A stretch of 64,000 nucleotides of DNA from Pseudoxanthomonas sp. NC8 (GTDB lineage: Bacteria > Pseudomonadota > Gammaproteobacteria > Xanthomonadales > Xanthomonadaceae), in NCBI GenBank assembly GCA_025232375.1, contig CP060419.1:2789001-2853000 (forward strand). The letters are read 5' to 3'. Of the stretch, positions 1 through 10,819 are shown one piece after another. A program made the position numbers and the translations under genes. The notes below the pieces were generated by a model. The model saw only the letters and a list, made by a program, of their open reading frames with translations. It ran no database searches and had not been told where the DNA came from. Every line of letters begins with the position of its first letter. Position 1 is the first letter of the stretch.

Positions 1-1082
1 TACGACCGCGCCACGCGCGAGGGCTATCGCCGGGTCAACGCACTGTTCGCCGACAGGCTGGCGCCGCTGCTGCGCGAGGACGACACGGTCTGGGTCCACG
101 ACTACCACCTGATCCCGCTGGCTTCGATGCTGCGTACGCGCGGCATCGGCTGCCGGATCGGCTTCTTCCTGCACGTGCCGATGCCTTCGGCCGACCTGCT
201 GATGGCGATGCCCGACCACGAGCGGCTGATGTCCACGCTGTATGCCTACGACCTGCTCGGCTTCCAGACCCGGCGCGACAACGACCGCTTCCAGTCGTAC
301 GTGCGCCTGTACGGGGCGGCCGGGTCCTGGACGATGACGTGGTGGAGGCGCCGGACGGACGCCGCTTCCGCACCGGCGCATTCCCGATCAGCATCGATAC
401 CCGCCACATCGCCCGGCAGGCCACCGCGGCGATGGCCAAGCCGGCGGTGCGCGACCTGCGCGCCAGTATGGAGCGGCGCATGCTCGCGATCGGGGTGGAC
501 CGGCTGGACTATTCCAAGGGCCTGCCCGAGCGGTTCCATGGCTTCGAGCGCTACCTGCAGCGCCACCCCGACCAGCGCGGCAGCCTGACCTACCTGCAGA
601 TCGCGCCGATCACCCGCGGCGAGGTCGACGAGTACCAGCAGCTGCGCAGCCAGCTCGAGCAGATCGCCGGCCACATCAACGGCGGCCATGCCGAACCGGA
701 GTGGACCCCGCTGCGCTACGTCAACCGCAACTTTCCGCATGCCACCCTGACCGGCTTCTACCGCAGCGCGCGGGTCGGTATGGTCACGCCGCTGCGCGAT
801 GGCATGAACCCGGCGGGGCCAAGGAATACGTGGCCGCGCAGGACCCGCAGGATCCCGGCGTGCTGGTGCTGTCGCTGCTGGCCGGCGCGGCGCAGGAAAT
901 GACCGCCGCCCTCCAGGTCAACCCGCACGACCTGGACGGCGTGGCCGATGCGATCGCCGCGGCGGCGACGATGCCGCTGGCCCGGCGGCGGGAACGCTGG
1001 CAGGTGATGATGGAGCACCTGCTCCGCCACGACATCCATGCCTTAGCGCCGCGACTACCTGCACGCGCTGGAGTCGGGCTGA
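1..1082 (+). CDS. otsA: Trehalose-6-phosphate synthase, 3' part
   Basis: Glycosyltransferase family 20 enzyme that joins UDP-glucose and glucose-6-phosphate to make trehalose-6-phosphate, a cytosolic step in osmoprotectant synthesis. The gene enters the window already in frame. Visible family landmarks are VWVHDYHL, the FFLHVPMP stretch, the LLGFQT segment, GVDRLDYSKG (donor-site region), and near the C-terminus DGMN followed by AKEYVAAQDP and PGVLVLS. The reading frame is broken near 326, near 815 and at 1041. At 1041 the sequence CCTTAGCGCC stands where CCTGGCGCC would give the expected tail ending HALESG and a TGA at 1080. These look like consensus errors, not decay. No otsB is visible in the window; it may lie upstream. 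Confidence 0.92.
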
Positions 1083-1098
1083 AACGCGCCGGCAGGGC

Positions 1099-1759
1099 CT
1101 ATTCGCCCTGCCAGTAGTCGCTGATCGTGCCCTTGCGGTAGCGCACGTCGGAAAAGGTGGCGGTGAATCCGTCGGAGAACGGGGCCTGCGCGGAGAAGCC
1201 GATGCGCACCGGGTCGCCACACGGCAGCGCGAAGCTGCGGACGAAGTTCCAGCCGGTTCCGTCCGTCGAGGTGTAGAAGATGTAGGCCCCGCCCTGCATG
1301 GACCAGCTTCAGGTACTGCACCCCGGCTTCGCGGGTGCCGTGGTAGGCGTCGTCGCCGCCGGCACCGCGCGAGGTGGTGGTCGCGATCCCGTTGTGGCCG
1401 GATTCGAAGCGCTCGAACAGCAGCTTGCCCCAGCAGGCCGGCCCGGCATAGGCGACCAGGGCACCCCCTTCGTAGGCCGCACCGCCGAAGCGCGGGGACA
1501 CCCGCGCCGACAGCACGAAATCCCCCTCGGCCACGAACAGCGCGCGCGGCGCGTTGTCGGCCGCTTCCTTGCCGGTCGGATCGGTGAACAGGTCGGTGCC
1601 CTTGTCCGCGGCGATCTCCAGCACATCGCCAGGGAAGCGGATGTCGCCATGGGCGGCCTCGAGGTCCAGCTCGTGGGGCAGCGGCGGCAGCGCCGCGGCG
1701 GACGCGGCGATCGGCAACACTGCGAACAGCGGGACTGCGAGCCTTGCGATGAAGCGCAT
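1099..1759 (-). CDS. Secreted DUF1349-like (concanavalin A-fold) protein
   Basis: The start ATG is at 1757-1759. The first 20 residues (MRFIARLAV, then a hydrophobic run ending ASAAA) form a signal peptide, so the protein is probably periplasmic. The rest reads as a beta-rich domain of the DUF1349 type: motifs GDFVLSARVSP, CWGKLLFERF, and after a frame change near 1300, GAYIFYTSTDG, RIGFSAQAP and FSDVRYRKG. This family resembles LamG/concanavalin-like lectin folds and is often labelled 'regulation of enolase protein 1' without solid functional evidence. About 215 residues once the shift is joined. It stands alone, facing otsA tail to tail. The ligand is unknown. Confidence 0.75.
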
Positions 1760-2012
1760 TCCTTCGTCTCCCTGCGGTGATGTGGTTTCCCGGACCCTCG
1801 CGTGGCGCAGCGCCCGTCCGGCCGCGCGACGCGGTGGCCGGGTGCGCCGACTGCCGTGCTTTCCCCGGGTCATGCGCCGCTGCGGTGCGGCGCATCCGCC
1901 GAGGTTAACGCGCGCCCGGATGGAGCGAAGCGTCCGCCACGGCGCGCGCAGGCGTCTTGCGCGCAGATCGTTTGATGGCCGCCACCGCGCCCGCATCCGC
2001 GGGAATCCCGCT

Positions 2013-2807
2013 TCAGCGCGGTGGCGTGATCCACGCCACCGTCGCCATCCGCCCCGTGCGCTGGTCGCGCCGGTGCGAGTAGAAGCGGTCCGCGTCGCTG
2101 ATCGTGCACAGGCCGCCGCCATGGATGGCGTCGGCGCGGAGGCCGGCGGACTGCAGGCGCATCCGCGCCAGCGCGTACAGGTCAACCCGCCAATGGCCGG
2201 GACGCGTGGCGACGAAGGCCGATGCCGCGGCCGGATCAGGGCGGACGAAGGCATCGTGCACCTCCGTGCCGATCTCGTAGGCCTGCGGTCCGGCCGCCGG
2301 CCCCAGCCAGGCGAGCAGTCTCGATGCGGGCGTGCGCATCGCCGCCACGGTGGCTTCCAGCGCGCCCGAGGCCAGCCCGCGCCAGCCTGCATGGGCGGCG
2401 CCGACTTCGCCGCCGTCCCCGGCCGCCAGCACCACCGGCAGGCAATCGGCGGTGAGGATCGCCAGGACCGTGCCCGGCACCGAGGTCACCGCGGCGTCGG
2501 CCTCCGGCTCATCGTCGCTGGCCACCGTCGCGCCGGCGGGTGCGTCGAAACGCAGCACGCCGGTACCGTGCACCTGGCGCAGCCAGTGCGGCGGCGATGG
2601 CAGGTCGAAACCACGGACCAGCGCGTCGCGGTTGGCCGAGACCGTCGCCAGGTCATCGCCGCTGCGCGCACCGAGGTTGAACGTATCGAACGGCGGATGC
2701 GAGGCGCCGGCGCCGCGGCGCAGCGTGGTGAACGCGGTCACGCCCGGCGGCGCCGGCCAGTCGGCAGGCAGGATGGCCGCTGCGGCGATGTCGTGATGGG
2801 CGGGCAC
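2013..2807 (-). CDS. pgeF: Multicopper polyphenol oxidase-family purine nucleoside phosphorylase (YfiH)
   Basis: An intact 264-residue frame. The family (YfiH/LACC1-like, PgeF) binds zinc through His-Cys-His and has been linked to purine nucleoside phosphorolysis/deamination and to correcting peptidoglycan precursor errors. The three ligand motifs are visible in order: RQVHGTG (His), LTADCLPV (Cys) and [10 protein letters not shown] (His). The chosen start is a GTG at 2805-2807, which gives the sequence after the rluD stop at 2819 with an 11-base gap. No ATG fits. It is almost certainly co-transcribed with rluD, the usual pairing in proteobacteria. Confidence 0.9.
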   Translation of the reverse strand: MPAHHDIAAAAILPADWPAPPGVTAFTTLRRGAGASHPPFDTFNLGARSGDDLATVSANRDALVRGFDLPSPPHWLRQVHGTGVLRFDAPAGATVASDDEPEADAAVTSVPGTVLAILTADCLPVVLAAGDGGEVGAAHAGWRGLASGALEATVAAMRTPASRLLAWLGPAAGPQAYEIGTEVHDAFVRPDPAAASAFVATRPGHWRVDLYALARMRLQSAGLRADAIHGGGLCTISDADRFYSHRRDQRTGRMATVAWITPPR

Positions 2808-2818
2808 CGTGGTTCCGC

Positions 2819-3794
2819 TCAGCGCCGCTGGCTTTCGTCCCACGCGCGGGTGTCCTCGCGCAGCACGCGCAGCAGTTCGACCAGGTCGGTGGGCAGCGGC
2901 GCGGAAACGCGCACCGGCTGGCCATGCACCGGATGGGCGAACTCGAGGGTTTCGGCATGCAGGGCCTGGCGCCTGAAGCCGCGCAACCCGCCCGCCAGCG
3001 CCTCGGTCGCGCCCTTGGGCAGCTTCAGCGGCCCGCCGTAGAGCGGATCGCCGACGATGGGGTGGCGCAGGTGCTGCATGTGCACGCGGATCTGGTGGGT
3101 GCGGCCGGTCTCCAGCCGGCACTCCAGCGCGGTGTGCGCGCGGAAGCGCTCGCGCAGGCGGAAATGGGTGACCGCCTCCTTGCCGTCCTCGCGCACGCCA
3201 TGCGCAGGCGGTCGCGCGGGTGGCGGTCGATCGGCGCATCGGCGGTGCCGCCGGAAACCAGCGCGCCGACCACCACCGCAGGTACTGGCGATGGACCTCG
3301 CGCGCGGCCAGCTGCGCGACCAGGCCGGTGTGCGCCGGCAGCGTGCGCGCGACCACCATGACCCCACTGGTGTCCTTGTCCAGGCGATGGACGATGCCGG
3401 CGCGCGGCAGCAGCGCCAGGCCGGGTCGCGGTGCAGCAGGGCATTGACCAGGGTCCCGGCGGGATTGCCCGCGCCCGGATGGACCACCAGCCCGGCCGGC
3501 TTGTCGAGCACGAACAGGTCGGCATCCTCGTAGAGGATGTCCAGCGGATGTCCTCGGCGACCGCCTCGGTCTGGATCTCGGCCACCGCGGTCAGGGTCAC
3601 CGTCTCGCCACCGCGGACCGGGTCGCGCGGACGCGCGGACTCGCCGGCCAGCAGGACATCGCCGGACTTGATCCAGGACGACAGGCGCGAGCGCGAATAT
3701 TCGGGGAACAGTTCGGCCACGACCGCGTCGAAACGGCGGCCGGCGGCCTCGTCGGGAACGACGGCCTGGCGGGGAGGTCGGGAGACTGGGACAT
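2819..3794 (-). CDS. rluD: 23S rRNA pseudouridine(1911/1915/1917) synthase
   Basis: Converts three uridines in helix 69 of 23S rRNA to pseudouridine. It has an N-terminal S4-like RNA-binding domain ([19 protein letters not shown]) followed by the RluA-type catalytic domain: [14 protein letters not shown], the catalytic aspartate in HRLDKDTSG (around 3363-3390), then [12 protein letters not shown] and the GDPLYGG signature. ATG at 3792-3794. The frame changes at about 3755, 3545, 3420 and 3200-3260, yet every conserved block is present in one frame or another, so I treat it as one functional gene with sequencing errors. It starts divergently from bamD, a common arrangement, and leads into pgeF. 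Confidence 0.9.
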
Positions 3795-3897
3795 GGGGGA
3801 GCCGGTGCGGGGACGGTCCGGACGCGGAAGTCAGTCGCCGGACAGGCCACTAGGCTATCATCGGCCCTCCCGTTTCCGTGCTGCGCGCCCCCTTCCG

Positions 3898-4773
3898 ATG
3901 GCCCACCGCTCCCGCTTTGCCCTCCCCGCACCCCTGCGCCTTGGCAGCCCTGCTGCTGGCCCTACTTTCCTGGCCACCGGCTGCGGCCGCAACAGCAAGA
4001 AGGACGCCGACGAGGGCCTGCCGGTCACCGAGCTCTACGAAAAGGCCCATGGCCAGATGCAGCGCGGCAACTGGTCCGACGCCGAGAAGACCTTCAAGCG
4101 CCTGACCGCCCAGTACCCGTACGGTCCCTACACCGAGCAGGCGCTGATGGAAACGGCCTACGCCGAGTTCAAGGCCGGCAAGCACGAGGACGCGGTCTCG
4201 ACCATCGACCGCTTCATCCGCACCTACCCGACCCACCGCAACATCGCCTACTTCTACTACCTGCGCGGCCTGTCCAACTCCAACCGCGACGCGGTGTTCC
4301 TGCAGCGGGTGTGGTCGCTGGACCCGGCCCGTCGCGACCTGGCCTCGCCGCAGCAGGCCTATGACGACTTCTCGCGGGTGGTGCAGCGCTACCCGAACAG
4401 CAAGTACGCCGCCGATGCGCGCCAGCGCATGGTCGAGCTGCGCGACCTGTTCGCCCGCCACGAGATGGACACCGCGCTGTACTACATGCGCCGCAGTGCC
4501 TGGCTGTCGGCGATCAGCCGCGCCCAGTACATCCTCGAGACCTATCCGCAGAGCGCGTTCCAGAACGACGCCGTCGCCGTCCCAGCCGCGGCGCACAAGG
4601 AACTGGGCAACGAGGCGCTGGCCGCCGACGCGATCCGCGTGCTCCAGCTCAACGATCCCCAGCACCCGTTGCTGCACGGCGACTGGCCCGACTACCCGAT
4701 GACGATCCGCCGGCTGAATCCGTTCGCCGGCGAGGTCTCGCCGACCGGCCAGCGCAACGCGACCCGCGACTGA
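3898..4773 (+). CDS. bamD: Outer membrane protein assembly lipoprotein BamD
   Basis: Lipoprotein of the BAM complex, which inserts beta-barrel proteins into the outer membrane; acts with BamA at the periplasmic face. The N-terminus carries a lipobox, LATGC, after a hydrophobic run. The run itself is scrambled by two compensating errors (CCTTGG at 3939, then a lost base near 3970), so the true signal reads [16 protein letters not shown]. The mature part has the expected TPR units: [48 protein letters not shown] and [10 protein letters not shown]. 291 codons, slightly longer than E. coli BamD. A TATCAT box at 3856-3861 could be its -10 element. Confidence 0.93.
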   Translation: MAHRSRFALPAPLRLGSPAAGPTFLATGCGRNSKKDADEGLPVTELYEKAHGQMQRGNWSDAEKTFKRLTAQYPYGPYTEQALMETAYAEFKAGKHEDAVSTIDRFIRTYPTHRNIAYFYYLRGLSNSNRDAVFLQRVWSLDPARRDLASPQQAYDDFSRVVQRYPNSKYAADARQRMVELRDLFARHEMDTALYYMRRSAWLSAISRAQYILETYPQSAFQNDAVAVPAAAHKELGNEALAADAIRVLQLNDPQHPLLHGDWPDYPMTIRRLNPFAGEVSPTGQRNATRD

Positions 4774-4805
4774 ACGACGCGACACGCCGCATCATGAAGA
4801 TCGAC

Positions 4806-4831
4806 GACAGGCGCACTCCGGTGCGCCTGTC
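4806..4831. terminator. Hairpin between convergent bamD and nadE
   Basis: Perfect 11-bp inverted repeat (GACAGGCGCAC / GTGCGCCTGTC) with a TCCG loop, placed 32 bases after the bamD stop and 24 bases beyond the nadE stop. The bases after it (GCGTTTC) give only a weak T tract. It probably serves as a shared terminator of the two convergent genes. Confidence 0.6.
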
Positions 4832-4854
4832 GCGTTTCGGGCCCGCCGCTGCGG

Positions 4855-6488
4855 TCAGCCGGAGAAGCCGTTGCTGATCGGGTAGCGCCGCTCGCGGCCG
4901 AATGCCCGCCGCGACACCTTCGGCCCCGGCGCGGCCTGGTGCCGCTTCCATTCGCTGGTACGCACCAGCCGCAGCACCCGGTCCACCACCTCGGCCGCGT
5001 AGCCGGCGGCGACGATCTCGTCGCGCGACTGTTCCTGGTCGACGTAGCGATAGAGGATGCCGTCGAGCACGTCGTAGGCCGGCAGCGAATCCTGGTCGGT
5101 CTGGTTGGCGCGCAGCTCGGCCGATGGCGGCCGCGCGATCACGCCCGGCGGGATCACCGGCGCCCCGCCCACGGTGTTGCGCCACTTGGTAAGCCGAAGA
5201 CTTCGGTCTTGTACAGGTCCTTCAGCGGCGCGTAGCCACCGCACATGTCGCCGTAGATCGTGGCGTAGCCGACCGCGTACTCGCTCTTGTTGCCGGTGGT
5301 CAGCAGCAGGCCGCCGAACTTGTTCGACAGCGCCATCAGGATCGCCCCGCGGCTGCGCGACTGCAGGTTCTCCTCGGTGACGTCCGCATCCTGGCCCGCG
5401 AACATCGCTTCCAGCGCCTGCAGGAAACCGGTGAAGGCCGGCTCGATCGGCACCGATTCCAGCTTCACGCCGAGCGCGGCGCATTGCTGCACCGCCAGGT
5501 CGTTGGACAGGCCGGCGGTGTAGCGCGACGGCAACCGCACCGCGGTGACGTTGGCAGCCCCCAGCGCATCGACCATGGGGCCAGCACCAGCGCCGAGTCG
5601 ATGCCGCCGGACAGGCCCAGCCACGCCTTCGAGAAGCCGTTCTTGCCGCAGTAGTCCTGGATGCCACGCACCACGGCGCGCCAGGCCAGTGCGTCCATGC
5701 TCTCGTCGCCGTCGTCCATCCACTGCACCGGCGCGAAGCGGCGTCCGGCGACGTCGTAGTCGACCACCAGCCATTGGTCGGTGAAGGCGGCTGCGGCCGG
5801 ATGCACGGTGCCATCGCCGTCGGCCACCACCGAGGCGCCGTCGAACACGACCGCATCCTGCCCGCCGACCAGGTTGAGGTAGGCCAGCGCCGCGCCCGAC
5901 TCGCGGGTGCGCTCGGCCAGCAGCGCGTCGCGCTGGGCATGCTTGCCGCGCTCGAACGGCGAGGCATTGGGCACCAGCACCAGCTGCGCGCCGGCGCGGA
6001 CGGTGTCGGCCAGCGGCTCGGGGAACCACAGGTCCTCGCAGACCACCACGCCGATCGGCACCCCCGACCTCGAACACGCAGGAACCGCCGTCGGGATCGA
6101 CCTCGAAGTAGCGTCGCTCGTCGAAAACCGCGTAGTTGGGCAGTTCGCGCTTGCGGTAGGTGGCTTCGACACGGCCATCGCGCAGCACGCTGGCGGCGTT
6201 GTAGAGCACGCTGCCGACCGGCTCGGGCCAGCCGACCACCGCCACGATCCCGGTCGCCGCCTTCGCCACCTCCTGTAGCGCCTGTTCGCAGGCGGTAAGG
6301 AACGAGGGCCGCAGCAGCAGGTCTTCCGGCGGGTACCCGCTGATCGCCAGCTCGGGGAACAGCACGACGTCGGCACCGAATTCGTCGCGCGCCTCGGCGA
6401 TCATCTCCGCGATCCGCTCCGCGTTGCGCGCCACCGCCCCGACCGGGAAGTCGAACTGGGCCATTGCGATACGCAGGGATTCCTTCAT
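4855..6488 (-). CDS. nadE: Glutamine-hydrolysing NAD(+) synthase
   Basis: Two-domain enzyme that amidates nicotinate adenine dinucleotide to NAD+, the last step of NAD synthesis. The N-terminal nitrilase-type glutaminase shows the Glu-Lys-Cys triad in LFPELAISGYPPEDLL, YRKRELPNY and VVVCEDLWFPEP. The C-terminal synthetase shows the ATP-pyrophosphatase loop LSGGIDSALVLA and the TGNKSEYAVGYATIYGD block. It ends with the family tail YPISNGFSG. ATG at 6486-6488; about 544 residues, as usual. The frame shifts near 6060, 5580 and 5190. It faces bamD tail to tail and is single in orientation with sucCD upstream across a 271-base gap. Confidence 0.93.
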
Positions 6489-6707
6489 GGCGAAAGACCG
6501 TTCGGGTGATGCGGCCATGATACCGGCGCGGCCCCTGCGCCTGCCGCGTCCTTCCTGCAGGAGGAATACGCGCGGCGACCGGAGAGCGTCGCCTGTGCCG
6601 GGACCGTCATGCGACCTGCAGCAGCGCGCCATGCGGGAAACGCTGGCCCCCTGCAGGCCGGGTCGCGCCCGCCCTGGCCCGGCCCCGTCTCCCGCTTCCG
6701 ACCGGCC

Positions 6708-6734
6708 ACAAAAAGGCCGCCCGGAGGCGGCCTT
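6708..6734 (-). terminator. Rho-independent terminator of sucC-sucD
   Basis: On the minus strand a 9-bp stem (AAGGCCGCC at 6713-6721 pairing with GGCGGCCTT at 6726-6734, 4-base loop) is followed by a run of T (A-run 6710-6714 on the plus strand). It sits 26 bases beyond the sucD stop. Confidence 0.8.
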
Positions 6735-6759
6735 CTTCGCATCGCGTGTCGCGCCGGGA

Positions 6760-7635
6760 TCAGCCGCCCAGGCGCTTCTTGATCGCCGCGCCCAGGTCGC
6801 CCGGCGAACGCACCGTGGTCACGCCCGCCGCTTCCATCGCGGCGAACTTGCCCTCGGCCGTGCCCTGGCCGCCCGACGCGATCGCGCCGGCGTGGCCCAT
6901 GCGCTTGCCCGGAGGGGCCGAGGCACCGGCGATGAAGCCGACGACCGGCTTCTTGACGTGGTTCTTGATGTACTCGGCGCCCTCTTCCTCGGCGCTGCCG
7001 CCGATCTCGCCGACCATGATGATGCCTTCGGTCTGCGGATCCTCGTTGAACAGCTTGAGGCAGTCGACGAAGTTCAGGCCGTTGATCGGGTCGCCGCCGA
7101 TGCCAATGCAGGTCGACTGGCCCAGGCCCACGTCGGTGGTCTGCTTGACCGCTTCATAGGTCAGCGTGCCCGAGCGGGAGACGATGCCGATCTTGCCCGG
7201 CTTGTGGATGTGGCCCGGCATGATGCCGATCTTGCACTCGCCCGGGGTGATCACGCCGGGGCAGTTCGGGCCGATCAGGGTCACGCCCTCGTAACCCTTG
7301 AGCACGTTCTTCACGCGCAGCATGTCCAGCACCGGGATGCCCTCGGTGATGCAGACGATGACCTTGATGCCGCCGGCGGCGGCTTCCAGGATCGCGTCGG
7401 CCGCGAACGGCGGCGGCACGTAGATGACCGAAGCGTCGGCGCCGGTGGCCTTGACCGCGTCGGCGACGGTGTTGAACACCGGCAGGCCGATGTGGGTCTG
7501 GCCGCCCTTGCCCGGGGTGACGCCGCCGACGACCTTGGTCCCGTACTCGACCATCTGTTCGGCGTGGAAGGTGCCCTGCTGGCCGGTGAAGCCCTGCACG
7601 ATCACCTTCGTGTTCTTGTTGATAAGAACGGACAT
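6760..7635 (-). CDS. sucD: Succinyl-CoA synthetase (ADP-forming) alpha subunit
   Basis: Alpha chain of the TCA-cycle enzyme interconverting succinyl-CoA and succinate with ATP formation. Intact, 291 residues. The CoA-binding Rossmann part has [18 protein letters not shown]. The ligase domain has [21 protein letters not shown] and [14 protein letters not shown]. The phosphohistidine lies in [13 protein letters not shown] at 7633-7635. It follows sucC in the same direction across an unusually long 179-base gap that holds a palindrome. A terminator follows. Confidence 0.97.
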   Translation of the reverse strand: MSVLINKNTKVIVQGFTGQQGTFHAEQMVEYGTKVVGGVTPGKGGQTHIGLPVFNTVADAVKATGADASVIYVPPPFAADAILEAAAGGIKVIVCITEGIPVLDMLRVKNVLKGYEGVTLIGPNCPGVITPGECKIGIMPGHIHKPGKIGIVSRSGTLTYEAVKQTTDVGLGQSTCIGIGGDPINGLNFVDCLKLFNEDPQTEGIIMVGEIGGSAEEEGAEYIKNHVKKPVVGFIAGASAPPGKRMGHAGAIASGGQGTAEGKFAAMEAAGVTTVRSPGDLGAAIKKRLGG

Positions 7636-7752
7636 GGTTTTAGTCCTTAGTAGTTCGTATTGGACGCCGGCTCCGGATACGCGGCATCGGCTGCGCCGAT
7701 GCCCCGGGGCGTGCTTCCAGATCCCCACGTCCCACCGCTTCGCGGCGGGCCA

Positions 7753-7771
7753 CCCCCTTGACTCAAGGGGG
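7753..7771. repeat. Palindrome in the sucC-sucD spacer
   Basis: CCCCCTTGA / TCAAGGGGG, a perfect 9-bp inverted repeat around a single base. It is embedded in a C-rich then G-rich setting (7741-7783) unlike the flanking genes. This is the look of an interspersed extragenic palindrome (REP-type) sitting between two co-directional genes. Only one copy occurs in this window, so repeat status is inferred. It could also modulate sucD transcription or mRNA processing. Confidence 0.5.
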
Positions 7772-7814
7772 ATGGGGGTCGGGATTCATGCCATCCGGAT
7801 GCCGTCGAAAATAA

Positions 7815-8977
7815 TCAGGCGGCGACCGCGGCGACCGACTTATAGCGCCGTCGTTGATGTCGTCGGCGGGGATGATGGCCAGGCCGCTTTCCTTCAGCAG
7901 CTTCTTGCCTTCTTCCACGTTGGTGCCTTCCAGGCGCACGATCACCGGGATCTTGACGCCCACGTCCTTGACCGCGGCGATGATGCCCTCGGCGATCATG
8001 TCGCAGCGGACGATGCCGCCGAAGATGTTGACGAAGATCGCCTTGACCTTGTCCGAGGACAGGATCAGCTTGAACGCGGTGGTCACGCGCTCCTTGGTGG
8101 CGCCGCCGCCGACGTCGAGGAAGTTCGCCGGCTCGCCGCCGTTGAGCTTGATCACGTCCATGGTCGCCATCGCCAGGCCGGCGCCCTTGACCATGCAGCC
8201 GATGTTGCCGTCCATGGTGACGTAGTTGAGGTCGTGCTGGCTGGCCAGCACCTCGGTCTCGTCTTCTTGGCTCTTGTCGCGCATGGCGACCAGGTCGGCA
8301 TGGCGGAAGCTGGCGTTGTCGTCGGAGTTGACCTTGCCGTCCAGCGCGTACAGGTCGCCACTGTCGAGGATGGCCAGCGGGTTGAGCTCGATAAAAGTAA
8401 GGTCCTTCTCGTTGAACAGCCGGTACAGGCCGGTCATGATCTTGACCAGCTGGCCGGTCTGCTTGGCGTTCAGGCCTGGGGCGAAGCCGACGTCGCGCGC
8501 CTGGTACGGCTGCAGGCCTTCGACGAAGTTCACGTTCAGGGTCTGGATCAGGTGCGGGGTTTCGGCCGCGACCGTCTCGATGTCCACGCCGCCCTCGGAC
8601 GAGGCGATGTAGGTGATCGACTTGCTGCCGCGGTCGACCAGCACCGACAGGTAGAGTTCCTTGGCGATCTCGCCGGCCTCGGTGACCAGCACCTGGTTGA
8701 CCGGCAGGGCCACGCCGCCGGACTGGTAGGTGGCCATCTTGGTGCCGAGCATGCCGATGGCGGCATTGAACACGTCGTCGGTCGTCTTGCAGAACTTGAC
8801 GCCGCCGGCCTTGCCGCGGCCGCCCGCGTGGATCTGGGCCTTGACCATCCAGGGGCCGCTGCCGAGGGACTTGGCCGCGTCTACCGCTTCAGCCGGCGTG
8901 GAGGCGACACGTCCGGCCGGGACCGGAATGCCGTAGTCGGCAAACAGTTGTTTCGCCTGGTACTCGTGGAAATTCAT
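7815..8977 (-). CDS. sucC: Succinyl-CoA synthetase (ADP-forming) beta subunit
   Basis: Beta chain with the ATP-grasp nucleotide-binding domain and the succinate-binding part. Starts [12 protein letters not shown] at 8975-8977. Landmarks: [17 protein letters not shown] (ATP-grasp), [36 protein letters not shown] and [15 protein letters not shown]. The last dozen codons are displaced by a shift near 7842 (the bases CTTATA). Corrected, the protein ends in a [12 protein letters not shown] tail with TGA at 7815-7817 and about 388 residues, the usual length. It is divergent from pilS, an arrangement seen in Xanthomonas. Confidence 0.95.
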
Positions 8978-9170
8978 GCTTCACCAGTGGGGTGGGGAAC
9001 GGCCGCCGGGCCGGCCATGGGTCCGGGCCGGAAGGGCCGGGGGCTTGCGGGGCGGGGGGCAGTATTGTCGCCGACAAGGCCACGGCGGTGCAAAACGCAG
9101 GCCCGGTGGGCCTTCCGGGGGTTCGATCGACTGTGCCTATACTGGCGCCGGCCGCCACGGGAGCCACGGC

Positions 9171-10770
9171 TTGTCCCCCACTCCGCTCATCGACCGCTTC
9201 GAATCGGTCCTCCGCCGCGAGCTCTACTTCTTCAGCCTGTACCGGGTACTGGAAGCCGGGATCATGGCAGCCCTGGTGTTCAGCCCGGTCGCGGACGTGA
9301 TCGGCGAAGCGCGCAGCACCACCCCTGGGCGGCGCGGTCGCGGTGGCCTACATGATCGCGGCGGTGATCCTGCTGCTGATCGGTCGCAACGAACGCTGGC
9401 TGGTGCCGCTGGTGTTCGGCGGTGCCTGCATCGACATCCTCGCCGCGACCCTGGCGACCCACGCCCTGCCACCGGTCGCGGCCGGCATCGCGATGATGCT
9501 GCTGTTCAACGTGGCCGCCGCGGCGATCCTGCTGCCGCTGCGCTACGGCATGACCGTGGCCGGCCTTAGCCAGCCTGGCGCTTATCATGGAATACCTCTG
9601 GTCAAGCGTGGCCAGCGGCGCGGCGCCGCGCTCGATCGCCGAACTGTCGATGTTCATCACCAGCTACCTGCAGCGCGCAGCGCGCTGGGCCACCAGATCG
9701 GCCACCGGGCGCGCTCCAGCCAGCGCCTTGGCCGAGCGGCGCACGGCCGAGGTGGCCAACCCTGGTGGAGATCAACGAGCTGATCATCCGCCGCATGCGC
9801 ACCGGCGTGCTGGTGGTCGATGCGGACAACCGGATCACCCTGGCCAACGAGGCGGCCTCGCTGCTGCTGGCCGACGGCGGCGACGCCCAGGCCGGGCTGA
9901 ACCAGATGGCGCCCGATCTGGCCCGCCGCCTGCAACGCTGGCGCAACGGCTGGCAGGTGGACGACACGCCGCTGCAGCTGTTTCCCGACCAGCCGGAGGT
10001 GCAGCCGCGCTTTGCCCGCCTGCTCGCCGACAGCGACCTGACCTGGTCTTCCTCGACGACACCACGGTCGTCTCCCGGCGCGCCGAATCGCTCACCTGGC
10101 CGCACTGGGCCGGTTCTCGGCCAGCCTGGCCCACGAGATCCGCAATCCACTGGCGGCGATCAACTACGCGGTGCAGCTGCTGGAGGAGTCGCGGAACGTC
10201 GACGACGCCGACCGCCGCCTGCTGCAGATCATCCACCAGCAGTGCCTGCGCACCAACGGCATCGTCGAGAGCGTGCTCGGGCCTGGCCCGCCGCGAGCGC
10301 GCCAACCCAGAAAACATCGACCTGGGCGGTTTCGTGCGCCGCTTCGTCGAGGACTACCGGCAGACCCTGTCGATCGAGACCGACAGCCTGGAGGCGATCG
10401 TGCCGGCGCAGCCGGTGCAGGCGCTGGTCGACCCCGGCACCTGCAGCAGATCCTCACCGCGCTGGTCCACAACGCGCTCAAGTACGGACGGATCATGGAC
10501 GAGCCCTCGCGGGTGCGCCTGCGCGTGTTCCAGGACGGGCGCAACGCCTACGTCGACGTGCTCGACCGCGGCCCGGGCATTCCCGAGGCGGTGGTGGCGC
10601 AGCTGTTCCGGCCGTTCTTCACCACCTCCGAGCACGGCACCGGCCAGGCCTGTACATCGCCCGCGAACTGACCCGCGCCAATAAGGCCGGGCTGGACTAC
10701 GTGCCGGTGCCATGGCGGCGCCTGCTTCCGGGTCGCGCTGGCCGGCCCGAACACGATCCTGTCCCTGTGA
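9171..10770 (+). CDS. pilS: Sensor histidine kinase PilS (type IV pilus regulation)
   Basis: NtrB/PilS-type membrane kinase that phosphorylates PilR to control pilin expression. The N-terminal third holds five or six membrane segments (for example AYMIAAVILLLIG, WLVPLVFGGACIDILAA, GIAMMLLFNVAAAAILL). A PAS-like region follows (MRTGVLVVDADNRI). Next comes the H-box SLAHEIRNPLAAI with the phospho-accepting His, the N-box VHNALKYG, and the G-boxes DRGPGIP and GLYIAREL. The start is probably TTG at 9171, giving (M)SPTPLIDRFESV; a TATACT -10 box lies at 9138-9143. At least eight frame changes occur. At 9564 the sequence CCTTAG is followed shortly by an extra C in CAGCCTGG. It precedes pilR by 49 bases. 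Confidence 0.88.
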
Positions 10771-10819
10771 ACGCGGCGGCAGGCTTGGCCGCCCCCGCCG
10801 ACTCGGCTATCGTTCGGCG

